64,000 bases of DNA from an uncultured Bacteroidota bacterium (lineage in GTDB: Bacteria > Bacteroidota > Bacteroidia > UKL13-3): assembly GCA_903910445.1 (NCBI GenBank), contig CAIVZR010000037.1:19936-83935 (forward strand), read 5' to 3'. The notes beneath the pieces are model-generated. The model made no database searches. It was not told the DNA's origin and saw only the letters and a program-made list of their open reading frames with translations. The position numbers and the translations under genes are program-made. How positions within the stretch are numbered: the stretch's first letter is position 1; each line of letters begins with the position of its first letter. Positions 55,714-64,000 of this stretch are shown here, piece after piece.

Positions 55714-56420
55714 AAATTTTCTTCAGGCGTTTCACTTAGTGTTTGATTGCTCGAAGTTTCTTCTATCGGTTTCACTTCAAAACCTCTTATCATAGCCGCG
55801 AAATTATTCCACCCAGCTAGAATTACTTGAATAATATGTACGAGAAAAAAAAGACAAAACAGTATGGTCAGTGTAAAATGAAGTATCCTGCAAAAGGCAT
55901 AGCCGCCCATGATATTGCATAGCCACGATAATTGCACAGGTTTATAAATTGCTAATCCAGTAAGGAATGAACCAATACCCATCACTATTACTAATGAATA
56001 GGCAATGCGCTGCGCTGCATTATATTTTTTCTGTGGAGGCAGCCCCCTTCGAATATGTAAATCGTGTAAAATAACGCGCCACGACTCACCGAACGAGGAT
56101 TTATTGGGGAGTAGATATTTCCATTCTTTAGAAAATATTAAATATAAAACATAGGCAATTCCATTGAGGATAAAGAGCCACATGAATGCAAAATGCAGGC
56201 TCATTCCTTCGGCAAGTCGGAATGGGATATCAAGTGCCTGATTGAATGAATCGGGAAAGAATTTTAGGAGTGTCGTATCATTCCAACCTAAACGATACAC
56301 ATCATTTGCCCAGTAAATTAACAACCCGCTCCAAATCATGATGGCGAGTAAAGGAAAATTTATCCAATGAAACCATCGAATGGCGCGGGTATGTTTGTAA
56401 AAGATTTTTTGGGAAGGCAT
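55710..56420 (-). CDS. Cytochrome b561-type membrane partner
   Basis: 236 residues with four or five membrane helices (about 15-35, 75-97, 125-150, 155-175 and 180-205). His residues in RAIRWFHWINFPLL, MSLHFAFMW and ILHFTLTILFCLFFLVHIIQ are suited to bind two haems b. It should pass quinol electrons to the molybdopterin enzyme encoded by the overlapping next gene, an arrangement like MsrPQ but with a longer, b561-like subunit. Confidence 0.87.
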   Translation of the reverse strand: MPSQKIFYKHTRAIRWFHWINFPLLAIMIWSGLLIYWANDVYRLGWNDTTLLKFFPDSFNQALDIPFRLAEGMSLHFAFMWLFILNGIAYVLYLIFSKEWKYLLPNKSSFGESWRVILHDLHIRRGLPPQKKYNAAQRIAYSLVIVMGIGSFLTGLAIYKPVQLSWLCNIMGGYAFCRILHFTLTILFCLFFLVHIIQVILAGWNNFAAMIRGFEVKPIEETSSNQTLSETPEENL

Positions 56421-56497
56421 CAGCTAAAAAAGGTAAAGGTAGAAAAATAATGGAATATCATTTTCCCTGCTTGATCTAATTCTTTGAAACGGCTGTT

Positions 56498-56713
56498 TTA
56501 CATCCCCTTCTTTTTGTCTTGCATCTTAGTATCATCCATCTTGCTTGTATCATTGATCGGAGTCGACATTTTATCGTTGCTCATTTTATCATCCATCATT
56601 TTGTTGTTACCCATTTTCTCAGTGGGAGTCTTGGTTGTGGAATTGTTGGAGCAGCTATAGAACATAACACTTAGCAATACGGATGCACATAGGGCGAGGC
56701 TTAATTTTCTCAT
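56498..56713 (-). CDS. Small Met/Lys/Asp-rich lipoprotein
   Basis: 71 residues. Lipoprotein signal with lipobox MFYSC (Cys21), then a low-complexity chain with repeated five-residue units (MMDDK, MSNDK, MSTPI) and the end QDKKKGM; ten Met in the last 40 residues. No known domain. Met-rich periplasmic stretches can bind copper, but no such evidence exists here. It stands alone, with about 80-90 bases on each side. Confidence 0.65.
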   Translation of the reverse strand: MRKLSLALCASVLLSVMFYSCSNNSTTKTPTEKMGNNKMMDDKMSNDKMSTPINDTSKMDDTKMQDKKKGM

Positions 56714-56804
56714 GATGGGATAATGTTTTAAATATTAAAATTTGACGATTATCCCGAGACTTACGGCAAACTGTGTTGCTTGGTTTTCGCAACTCAAAAA
56801 ATAT

Positions 56805-58178
56805 TTACTGATGAATAACTTTCAAGGTCTGGGTTGAAACACCATCATTAATTTGAAGTATATAAACTCCTGAAGATAATGATTGGGTATTGATATTATT
56901 AACACCATGCAAACAATCTTGAGAGATCATTGTTTTCCCATCAATTGAGTAAAGTGATATCACCGCTTTCTCAGAAACGATATCAACCTGCAAATTGTTA
57001 GTGAATGGATTTGGATAAATATAATTCACAGCTTTGGTAGTTTGCTTTATTCCTAATGCAAATTTGTTAAGCTGAATATTATCAATCCATAAAACACAGG
57101 CGCCAGTTGCATTTTGAGGGTCATTGGAAGTGAGGAATACGATGGTTGCACTATCTGGTATTCCTGTGAACGTTGCATCATAGGCAATCTTCGCTTCAAA
57201 TTGGGTATAGGTGGCAATAGTAGCAGCCTGAAAGAAATGACCTTCTCCAACCAATAAACCATTTTTAAACATATAAATAGAAGCTTCCCCTTCATCGGTT
57301 CCCTTCTTGGTGAATTTTAAATACCCACTCAATGAGGCATAGCGTGTATTCACAGCAATGGTTGGGATTGAAGAAGGATTTTGAGCTGCATCAATTTGAT
57401 GCACGCCACTTACAATTCCACCGGGTAGAAAAGTTCCGAAGATATCGACCGTATGTAATTTTACAGCATAGGTTCCATTTTGAGAAGCAGTAGTTTGTTC
57501 GCAATTAATACTATCCAATCCAAATTGTGCAAAGAGCTCATTGCTTGAAGTCCAATTGGCAACATCCTTTGTGGTATTGGAAGCCCATGTTTCAAAACTA
57601 AAATTAGGAAGGTTGGTTTGCAATGCTCCTTTATGGTAGCAACGAATATTATCTACCTCTAGGAAGCTTGCCAGCTGAGCATCGTAATCGAGTGTATTGT
57701 TTATGTATATTAAAATTGAAAGTGGAGCTACGGAGGTATCAACTACTTCTAAAGGAATTGAAATTTCTGTCCAGCTTGTAGCGGTTCCTGCAGTGATATA
57801 ATAATTTCCAGCTCTTATCAAAGTAGTATCGTTAAGCAACTCAATATGAAAAGTAGCTGTATCAGCATTGGCTATATTAAATTTCACGTATAATTTAACG
57901 GTATCTACCTTATTAAAATAAGGATATCCATCAGTAAAACCACTTGCGAGTACCAAACTAGCAGAAGTTGGGGTGAAGCTCTGAATGCTGGTTTCAAGTC
58001 GGGCCGCTGAATTTCCTGTCTGGGCATTTCCAACTTTGACTACTTTTCCTTGGGGAGTCCACGTATCAATAACGTCGATTGTTTGGGTTGACCAGGTCTC
58101 GAAATTTGCATTTAGCAATTGCGCTGGAAGCAGGTGATAAATGAAAAATAATATTGCACTAATGGATAATTTTCTCAT
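56805..58178 (-). CDS. T9SS-exported protein with carbohydrate-binding-like domains
   Basis: 457 residues. Signal peptide (ends near LPAQ), two similar jelly-roll-like halves (about 20-185 and 195-370) that each open with NF-E-TW(S/A) text (LNANFETWSTQTIDVIDTW and LPNFSFETWASNTTKDVANW), so an internal duplication, then a T9SS type A sorting domain (YIYPNPFTNNLQVDIV ... SSGVYILQI). It may bind glycans at the surface. No catalytic residues were recognised. Confidence 0.82.
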   Translation of the reverse strand: MRKLSISAILFFIYHLLPAQLLNANFETWSTQTIDVIDTWTPQGKVVKVGNAQTGNSAARLETSIQSFTPTSASLVLASGFTDGYPYFNKVDTVKLYVKFNIANADTATFHIELLNDTTLIRAGNYYITAGTATSWTEISIPLEVVDTSVAPLSILIYINNTLDYDAQLASFLEVDNIRCYHKGALQTNLPNFSFETWASNTTKDVANWTSSNELFAQFGLDSINCEQTTASQNGTYAVKLHTVDIFGTFLPGGIVSGVHQIDAAQNPSSIPTIAVNTRYASLSGYLKFTKKGTDEGEASIYMFKNGLLVGEGHFFQAATIATYTQFEAKIAYDATFTGIPDSATIVFLTSNDPQNATGACVLWIDNIQLNKFALGIKQTTKAVNYIYPNPFTNNLQVDIVSEKAVISLYSIDGKTMISQDCLHGVNNINTQSLSSGVYILQINDGVSTQTLKVIHQ

Positions 58179-58251
58179 GATTCGAAATATTGAATAAGGG
58201 CTATTTGTTTTTTAGACGAAGATAAAAGTAAAATGGTTGCTTAAAAAATGA

Positions 58252-59073
58252 TTAATTCAACATACTTGTAATTTTTACACACTCAATAGCAGCCTTAACG
58301 TCATGTACACGAAGTATTTTGGCCCCTTTGATTAGGGCAATGGTATTGGCTGAACTCGTTCCATTGAGGGCATTGGCGGCATCCGATTGGATGACCTGTT
58401 GAATCATTTTTTTTCTTGAAATGCCAACAAGTAAAGGCTTTTGTAAAATTGAAAAGAGATCCAATTCATTTAGTAAGGTGTAATTCTGTTCTAAATTTTT
58501 TGCAAATCCAAAGCCAGGATCGATGATGATATCATGAATATGTAAATCTTTGGCAAGGGCTATTCGTTGAATGAAATAATCGATGATTTCTAAGGTCACA
58601 TTCTCATACTGAGTGAGTTGCTGCATGGTTTGTGGGGTACCTCTTTTATGCATCATAATATATGGGACTTGCAAGGAGGCCATGGTACTCAGCATATCAA
58701 TATCTGCTTCTCCTGCCGAGATATCGTTGATGATTGCAGCACCCTCAGCAATCGAATGGCGGGCAATGGTACTTCTAAAAGTATCTATTGATAAAATAAT
58801 TTCAGGGAAATGTTTCGCAAGCAATGATACGGAAGGAATTACTCGATCCAATTCTTCCTTCTCACTTACAAATGGGGCTCCAGGTCGAGTGGAGTATCCA
58901 CCAATATCTATAATACTAGCGCCATCCAGTAGCATTTGTTCGCAGGTATGAAGTAATTGCTTTTCATGCTCAACCCTACTTTGCGCGTAGAATGAATCGG
59001 GGGTTAAATTAATAATCCCCATCACCACTGGCTTTTCTAAACTGAGTAAATGCCCTTTACAATTAATGTACAC
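58252..59073 (-). CDS. folP: Dihydropteroate synthase
   Basis: 273 residues. All family signatures: VVMGIINLTPDSFY, IIDIGGYSTRPGA, LSIDTFRS, AAIINDISAG, MMHKRGTPQTM, DPGFGFAKNLEQN and PLLVGISRKKMI. It joins para-aminobenzoate to the pterin in folate synthesis and is the sulphonamide target. The start is a GTG at 59073, supported by a -7 element 4 bases upstream. No other folate gene is nearby. Confidence 0.95.
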   Translation of the reverse strand: MYINCKGHLLSLEKPVVMGIINLTPDSFYAQSRVEHEKQLLHTCEQMLLDGASIIDIGGYSTRPGAPFVSEKEELDRVIPSVSLLAKHFPEIILSIDTFRSTIARHSIAEGAAIINDISAGEADIDMLSTMASLQVPYIMMHKRGTPQTMQQLTQYENVTLEIIDYFIQRIALAKDLHIHDIIIDPGFGFAKNLEQNYTLLNELDLFSILQKPLLVGISRKKMIQQVIQSDAANALNGTSSANTIALIKGAKILRVHDVKAAIECVKITSMLN

Positions 59074-59077
59074 GGCA

Positions 59078-59085
59078 CAAAGCTA
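59078..59085 (-). promoter_or_regulatory. Bacteroidota -7 element TAGCTTTG
   Basis: Exact TAnnTTTG match on the minus strand, ending 4 bases before the folP GTG at 59073. Confidence 0.5.
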
Positions 59086-59121
59086 TGGAATTTAATTTTT
59101 CTATTTGGGTGAGATTGAAAT

Positions 59122-59152
59122 AAAAAAAGCTGCCCTGATGGAGGCAGCTTTT
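59122..59152 (-). terminator. Rho-independent terminator of the caspase-like gene
   Basis: AAAAGCTGCC pairs with GGCAGCTTTT around an 8-base loop. The A-run at 59122-59128 gives the U tail for the minus strand; the stem lies 18 bases after the stop at 59170. Confidence 0.85.
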
Positions 59153-59169
59153 CTATTATTTAGTTTCTA

Positions 59170-61413
59170 TTATTTCGCGACGCTTCTTACACTTACTCTC
59201 ACTACGCTCCAGTTGGTAGGCGCAATATCGCCAGCACCACGGGCACCTGAGCCTGCATTTTGGAACATATCGGTCCATGTTTTTTTACCTCTCTTTTCCG
59301 ACCCTGGGCCACGTGAACGAACGCCAGAGCTTTCAAGCATCTCGGGATTGGTAATTGGTTCATCGGTGGTTAAAATTACATAGGTATCAACACCATAAGG
59401 AGCGGTAACTCTGAATAATGGCTGACGGCCTAAAGGGATATAATCAGGAATATTATTATTATCATCCAAACGAGGCATTTTATTTTCTACGCCTTTACCG
59501 CCATAATACAATTTTGTATTTCCGTCGGCATCTATTGAGAATACGTAAACATATCTCTTTGCTCCGTCCCAATTGGCTTTGTTATCTTTATCGACAGCCA
59601 ATACCAACCCATAAGTTTCTCCATCAATGACATTACCAGCAGTTACAATTTGATTGGTTTTTGAATTTTTCAAAGCCAAGTAGAAAGGGAAATTACTTGC
59701 ACCATCGGCAGGTCCACTGAGTGCTAACCAAATTTTAATTTTTGCCAATCGGAAAGTGTAATCGGCCAAGGTATCTATATACAATGAATCATTGCTACCA
59801 TTCATTTCAATAAAATCGGTTCTGATAGGCATGGTGCTTAAATAGGCACTATCGGTAGCGTTGATGCCTGGCATGATAAATGAATATTGCACTTGATTTT
59901 CATACACTCTACCAGTTAAGCAATAGTTAGCATTCGATGGAGAGGAAACAACTTTCACTGCAGTATTCGAAGTATAACGTTGTTCGAGCGCTGCTTTCAA
60001 GCCATTGTAAGCAGGTAGGCTCACGTATAATTTAATATTTGTACCACTGATGAATTTTTTAGCGTCATGCATTTTTGGATTGGCTCCAATAGCATGAATT
60101 TTATTGTCGGGTGTACCAACATACCACTGACCATCATTGAAAAAGATGCTATGTGTGGCACTCACTTTCGATGGGTCGATGATCCATTCGATTTTAGTAT
60201 CACTCTTGAATTTAGAGAATTCTTCAGCTGCTGCTTTTACTTGAGCATAGGTAAGTGAAGAAGCTGGAATATAAACGGTCAATGCATTTTCGGCAACTAC
60301 CCATTGAGTAACATTGTATAAATCGCCAGGCTTGATTAATTTAAAATCGCCTTTGGTTACTTTGGCAGTGCTCTTTGTAATGCTGTTTACTTCGGTGATG
60401 GTGATCTCAATTGTCTTATCAGCATTGGTAAGCACACAATTAGGAGCTAAGCCAATGGCGGTTCCACCTTGTAAGGTAATTTTATCAGCGCTTTCGGGAG
60501 TTGTTATAGCAATTAATGTTGTTTTGGGTAATGAACCACGATCAATACCAAAAAGGGTATTGGCTTTACGAGTATCATTACCGGCCAATACCGGCTCTTG
60601 AGTTTTTCCATTATATTTCATAATGGCCCTTACACTAGTGAAAATTTCAGTTGCACTGGCAGTGGCTGGCAATGTTTGCAGGGCTTTGCAAAAGGCTATA
60701 GTGAAGGCACCGTGTGGGGTTCCATTCTCATCTTGTTGTTCGCTTGCACATTCTACATCTTGAGCAGCGCTAAAAATAAGGGCACCTTGATCTTCGGGAG
60801 CAATATCAATATGGGTAGCATCTTTTGCATCTTCCATATCATCGTCAATCTTACGCACTTTTGAAGGATTCACTGTGGGGCCGCGGCCTACAGAGCCACT
60901 ATGGCAGCTATCGTAAACAATGGTAAGCACTACACCTTTGGCAACCAATTTATTAAAAAGCAAGGCCAGTTCTTTATCACGAATATCTTTCGCACCTTTC
61001 CAAATATCAGCAGGTACCATGGTTTCGTCCATTTTATCGGCTTCTTCACTCATACTATTATATACTTGCGATCCATGACCAGCATAATATATAAACACGA
61101 TATCGCCACGTTCTGATTGGTCGATGAGCTTATTTAATTCAGCAATAATTCGGGCACGTGTACATTCTTGGTTTTTAATGAAGGTAATATATTTATTATC
61201 CGTGAATCCGTATTTGGCTGCTACCAAAGCTTTCACCTGTTCGGCATCGTTTACGCAACCTTCTAAATTGCTCCAGCTTCTCGAGCCAGTATTTTCTACT
61301 CCATCGGGTTTGTAAATATCAATTGCCATAAATAAAGCACGTTTGGTAACGGCTTGGGCATTCATACTTAGTAATAAAAGGCAAAGGCTAAGAAATTTAG
61401 TTAAACGTTTCAT
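59170..61413 (-). CDS. Secreted caspase-like (C14) protease
   Basis: 747 residues. Signal peptide (ends near MNAQA), a caspase-fold domain (about 24-290) with the catalytic His113 in YYAGHGSQV and Cys170 in VYDSCHSGS, and a long C-terminal region (about 300-740) of beta segments, the last 150 residues resembling a DUF4384-type domain (YVYVFSIDADGNTKLYYGG). Metacaspases with this dyad cut after Arg or Lys. It is exported rather than cytoplasmic. The small secreted-protein gene lies 75 bases upstream on the same strand and is probably co-transcribed. Confidence 0.87.
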   Translation of the reverse strand: MKRLTKFLSLCLLLLSMNAQAVTKRALFMAIDIYKPDGVENTGSRSWSNLEGCVNDAEQVKALVAAKYGFTDNKYITFIKNQECTRARIIAELNKLIDQSERGDIVFIYYAGHGSQVYNSMSEEADKMDETMVPADIWKGAKDIRDKELALLFNKLVAKGVVLTIVYDSCHSGSVGRGPTVNPSKVRKIDDDMEDAKDATHIDIAPEDQGALIFSAAQDVECASEQQDENGTPHGAFTIAFCKALQTLPATASATEIFTSVRAIMKYNGKTQEPVLAGNDTRKANTLFGIDRGSLPKTTLIAITTPESADKITLQGGTAIGLAPNCVLTNADKTIEITITEVNSITKSTAKVTKGDFKLIKPGDLYNVTQWVVAENALTVYIPASSLTYAQVKAAAEEFSKFKSDTKIEWIIDPSKVSATHSIFFNDGQWYVGTPDNKIHAIGANPKMHDAKKFISGTNIKLYVSLPAYNGLKAALEQRYTSNTAVKVVSSPSNANYCLTGRVYENQVQYSFIMPGINATDSAYLSTMPIRTDFIEMNGSNDSLYIDTLADYTFRLAKIKIWLALSGPADGASNFPFYLALKNSKTNQIVTAGNVIDGETYGLVLAVDKDNKANWDGAKRYVYVFSIDADGNTKLYYGGKGVENKMPRLDDNNNIPDYIPLGRQPLFRVTAPYGVDTYVILTTDEPITNPEMLESSGVRSRGPGSEKRGKKTWTDMFQNAGSGARGAGDIAPTNWSVVRVSVRSVAK

Positions 61414-61488
61414 GGGATAAATATTTTAAAGTTAATGTTTATAAATGCCAAGGGGTAAACCAATACGGTTCAATATACCATAAAACAC

Positions 61489-61896
61489 TTAGCGAATGTC
61501 GAACACATAGGTTCCCGAGCAATCGCCTTGTGCACTCCAGTCGTAAGTGCCGCCGGTAGTTATACAATATACTGTGGTGTACCCCGAATATACTGTTACA
61601 TTGCCATTATCATAAGGGGCAACGGTTCCTTTATAATTGCCATCTACATATACTTTAACATAGTAACCGGTACTATTGGTAAAAGTAACGGTGCAACTTC
61701 CACGTGTTAAACTGGGCTTTGCCATTTCTGCATCAGCAGCAGGGGCTTCCGACTTAATATTCGGATTTTTCGTTTTGCGAGCTTCATCAACATGGCGTGC
61801 TACCATCACTTTTTGTTTTTTTGGAGGTTGTGCCATGGAGGTGAATGAACCGGCCAAAAGGCATAAAGTAGTAATAATAAATAAGATGCGTTTCAT
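61489..61896 (-). CDS. Small secreted beta-rich protein upstream of the caspase gene
   Basis: 135 residues. Signal peptide (ends near TSMAQ), a basic linker (KKQKVMVARHVDEARKTKN), then an 80-residue beta-rich domain with Gly/Tyr/Thr-rich strands and three Cys (CTVTFTNSTGYYVKVYVDG, YTTVYCIT, QGDCSGTYVF). The first strands resemble PEGA-type surface domains. Function is not recognised; the shared strand and 75-base gap suggest that it acts with the caspase-like protease, perhaps as target or inhibitor (guess). Confidence 0.65.
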   Translation of the reverse strand: MKRILFIITTLCLLAGSFTSMAQPPKKQKVMVARHVDEARKTKNPNIKSEAPAADAEMAKPSLTRGSCTVTFTNSTGYYVKVYVDGNYKGTVAPYDNGNVTVYSGYTTVYCITTGGTYDWSAQGDCSGTYVFDIR

Positions 61897-62080
61897 GGAT
61901 GTGAATTTAATATTTTTAAAAATGAAGTGAATAAATCTTGTTGCAAATTAAAGCACAAGGAGAAGATAAAAAAATACCCGAAAGCCGAAACCTTCATATT
62001 TCAAGTATATTCAATAATGTAATACAAAAGATGACTAAAAACAGCTAGAATTTAACTCCAAATATGAGCTGGTGCTATTT

Positions 62081-62088
62081 TAATTTTG
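62081..62088 (+). promoter_or_regulatory. Bacteroidota -7 element TAATTTTG
   Basis: Exact TAnnTTTG match, 21 bases before the ATG at 62110; would give a leader of about 15 bases. Confidence 0.45.
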
Positions 62089-62109
62089 TAAATTGCCCTT
62101 GGTTTTATC

Positions 62110-62499
62110 ATGAAAAAAGGAATTGCCCTATTACTAATATTCACCCACTTGTTCTCAAGTGTTGGTTTTAGTATGTCAATTCATCATTGTGGTAAAAATG
62201 TTTCATATAAAATTGGGAAGCTAGAACTCAACAAACATTGTAAATGTAAGGTTGAAGTCAAAGCAAAAACATCCAAGTGTTGCAAGAATGAACAAGTAAT
62301 TGTGAAAGCCGATAAGAAGGATAAGTCATCGAACCAATCACGCATTCAGCTTTCAATGAACTCGTTTTCTGTTCACCCCCAAGCGTTAACTTATTTTTGT
62401 ATTGAAGCACTTCCTTCCTCGAAAGTTTTTTCCTCTACCAAAGCACCACCTGGAAATACTTCCCCCCCCTTTATAAAAAACCATTCGTTGCGTATCTGA
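62110..62499 (+). CDS. HYC_CC_PP family small secreted protein
   Basis: 129 residues. Signal peptide (to about 20), then the three family marks in order: a His-His-Cys (SIHHCGKN), a Cys-Cys pair (SKCCKNEQ, with Cys-x-Cys HCKCKVE before it) and a C-terminal Pro-Pro motif (STKAPPGN, SPPFIKNHS). These Cys/His-rich proteins occur beside metal-related TonB receptors in Bacteroidota. Here the next gene is an HMA-TonB receptor, 134 bases on, so a joint role in metal handling is likely. Confidence 0.82.
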   Translation: MKKGIALLLIFTHLFSSVGFSMSIHHCGKNVSYKIGKLELNKHCKCKVEVKAKTSKCCKNEQVIVKADKKDKSSNQSRIQLSMNSFSVHPQALTYFCIEALPSSKVFSSTKAPPGNTSPPFIKNHSLRI

Positions 62500-62510
62500 T
62501 TTATTGAAGT

Positions 62511-62530
62511 TGTGATGCATGTTCATCACA
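62511..62530 (+). promoter_or_regulatory. Inverted repeat TGTGATG-N6-CATCACA
   Basis: A perfect 7-base inverted repeat between the HYC_CC_PP gene and the TonB receptor gene. There is no T-run after it, so it is more likely an operator than a terminator. The half sites recall CRP/Fnr sites, but the spacing is 4 bases too long for that class. Confidence 0.3.
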
Positions 62531-62633
62531 GCATTGGAAATGCTTTGGCATATTTTTTCTTTTTACAGACTAAATAAACAAGGCATTGCTACTATCATCA
62601 ATTTCAAAAAAACGATTAAAATATCCGCGCAAA

Positions 62634-64000
62634 ATGATACGATTTAAATTAGTGCCCCTCATTCTCCTATTGATTGTAGCTTATACAGCCACAGCTCAGA
62701 AGAAAAATGAAAAAACAGATTCCATATACGTATATGGAGAGTGTGGCCAATGTAAAGACCGTATAGAGAAAACGCTTAAACGAATGAATGTTTACGCTTC
62801 CAATTGGGATATCGACTCGAAGATATTGGTTGTGACTTATGACAGTAATGTAATTACCCGGGAGCAAATTGAAAGAAAAATGGCATTTGTAGGGCACGAC
62901 ACAAAGATTTTCAAAGCCGATGATCGCACCTATAGCAAGCTACCCGATTGCTGCCATTACGCTCGAGAGGGCAGTACAGTGATTCCTAAAACAAATACCG
63001 ACCATAAAGTTACTACACATCAACTGCTCAATCAAGAAGTGGGAGGGAAGGTATTAGAGATTGTGAATGAAGCACCAGTGCCATTGGTAGGAGCCATGGT
63101 GCGTATCATTGGAACTCAAAAAGCTATCTATACAGATAGCTTAGGAGCATTTAGTTTAAGAGCCGATTTACCTGCACAAATTGTAATCAGTTATCTTGGA
63201 TATCTTTCAGATACTATTGAGTATAAACACTCCGAACTGCTTACCATTACCTTGCAAACTCCATCTACAAATACATTGAAAGAGGTTCAAGTGTATGGAA
63301 GAATGCAAACGAGTTATGTGTCGGCAATAAGTACATTAAATACACTGAATATAAGTTCCAAGGAATTGACCAAAGCAGCCTGTTGTAATCTATCGGAGAG
63401 TTTTGAAACGAGTCCATCTATTGATGTGAGTTATTCGGATGCAGTAACAGGCATCAAGCAAATTCAACTACTGGGATTATCGGGTAATTATACCATGCTC
63501 ACCACAGAAAATATTCCTGAAATTAAAGGCTTGCCAGGAAGTTATGGATTAACATTTATACCAGGACCATGGCTCGAAGGAATTCAAGTTACGAAAGGAA
63601 CAGGTTCGGTGGCAAATGGATATGAGAGTATCGCTGGGCAAATAAATATTGAAGAGAAAAAGCCCGACAAGATGGAAAAGTTCTACCTCAATATCTACAA
63701 TAGTAGTATGGGAAGGATGGAAGCGAGTATGAATTTTTCGAAACGGCTGAATAATCGATGGAGCACGGCTTTGCTTACCCATGCCAACGGAGTATTTATT
63801 AAGACCGACGGAAATAATGATGGGTTTTTAGATATTCCTATTGGAAGGCAATTCAATATAGTCAATCGATGGAAATATTTGGATTCAAATGGACTCATCG
63901 CACAATTCTCACTCAAGGCATTGAACGATTATCGACAAGCAGGTGAATTTAATTTTAATCCAGTGAATGATAAATTAAAATCAACCAATTATGGAGTTGG
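62634..64000 (+). CDS. HMA-domain TonB-dependent receptor (cut by window end)
   Basis: First 455 residues; the frame runs off the window. Signal peptide (ends near TATAQ), an HMA-like domain (about 30-95) with the metal pair C37-G-Q-C40 in YGECGQCKDR, a Cys-Cys-His at 106-108 (PDCCHYA), a carboxypeptidase-regulatory-like domain (about 135-210), a TonB receptor plug (about 215-340, GLSGNYTMLTTENIPEIKG) and the start of the outer-membrane barrel. The N-terminal HMA points to copper or another soft metal as cargo or signal. Preceded by a HYC_CC_PP gene. Confidence 0.88.
   Translation, partial: MIRFKLVPLILLLIVAYTATAQKKNEKTDSIYVYGECGQCKDRIEKTLKRMNVYASNWDIDSKILVVTYDSNVITREQIERKMAFVGHDTKIFKADDRTYSKLPDCCHYAREGSTVIPKTNTDHKVTTHQLLNQEVGGKVLEIVNEAPVPLVGAMVRIIGTQKAIYTDSLGAFSLRADLPAQIVISYLGYLSDTIEYKHSELLTITLQTPSTNTLKEVQVYGRMQTSYVSAISTLNTLNISSKELTKAACCNLSESFETSPSIDVSYSDAVTGIKQIQLLGLSGNYTMLTTENIPEIKGLPGSYGLTFIPGPWLEGIQVTKGTGSVANGYESIAGQINIEEKKPDKMEKFYLNIYNSSMGRMEASMNFSKRLNNRWSTALLTHANGVFIKTDGNNDGFLDIPIGRQFNIVNRWKYLDSNGLIAQFSLKALNDYRQAGEFNFNPVNDKLKSTNYGV

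Noticed and set aside
62511..62530. Inverted repeat as a CRP site or terminator
   Set aside because: The half-site spacing is 4 bases too long for CRP, and no T-run follows for a terminator; kept only as a possible operator.

Overview
The window is a low-GC stretch of a Bacteroidota chromosome. Evidence for the phylum: several secreted proteins with type IX secretion (T9SS) C-terminal sorting domains, PKD, lamin-tail and CotH domains, a TonB/PstS/TPR gene set, HYC_CC_PP and HMA-TonB receptor genes, few Shine-Dalgarno sites, and many copies of the Bacteroidota -7 promoter element TAnnTTTG. Genus cannot be told from the sequence alone; an environmental Chitinophagia- or Sphingobacteriia-like lineage is a guess. 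I see no rRNA, tRNA, insertion sequence, prophage or CRISPR array.

Layout. 1-3390: a cut sensor kinase, a receiver/multi-PAS protein with an orphan phosphoacceptor domain, and a CheY-like regulator. 3434-7036: housekeeping genes (rluF, beta carbonic anhydrase, Nfu-type iron-sulphur scaffold, fumarylacetoacetase family, trmD). 7040-13854, minus strand: a large secreted lamin-tail protein, a FecR-like/CHASE2 pair and mltG. Between the first two sits a perfect sigma-54 promoter followed by hairpins and T-runs on the plus strand, which I read as a probable small RNA. 13973-25232: thioesterase, YihY, dnaB, a secreted Ig-like protein with a sigma-54-like promoter, hutI, gltX, glnS and a DUF5916 protein. 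25309-28904, minus strand: TonB, PstS-like and TPR genes. 29069-38122: S41 protease, ECF sigma factor with a probable anti-sigma/beta-barrel fusion, and two large T9SS cargo proteins. 38267-39669: lipoprotein with a haem-like motif, a tiny basic protein and a DUF5777 barrel.

39676-51470 mixes envelope and sugar genes: CotH kinase-like secreted protein, PAP2 phosphatase, acyltransferase, pfkA, a GH13 alpha-amylase followed directly by a bacterial pentameric ligand-gated channel homologue, then a tight minus-strand operon of DUF4956, membrane-fusion and TolC-like proteins, and a NUDIX hydrolase. 51562-54841: flavin reductase, TatD, a Kir-type potassium channel and a thioredoxin-like protein. 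54958-61896, minus strand: molybdopterin oxidoreductase with its cytochrome b, a Met-rich lipoprotein, a T9SS protein, folP, a secreted caspase-like protease and a small secreted protein. 62110-64000: HYC_CC_PP protein and the start of an HMA-domain TonB receptor, probably for copper or another metal.

The most notable points are the sigma-54/small RNA locus near 10.6 kb, nine genes whose -7 element lies 2-6 bases before the start codon (likely leaderless transcripts), the channel beside the amylase, the DUF4956-based tripartite operon, and the sigma factor paired with a repeat-bearing trans-envelope protein. Functions are inferred from recognised motifs and family knowledge; no database search was run.
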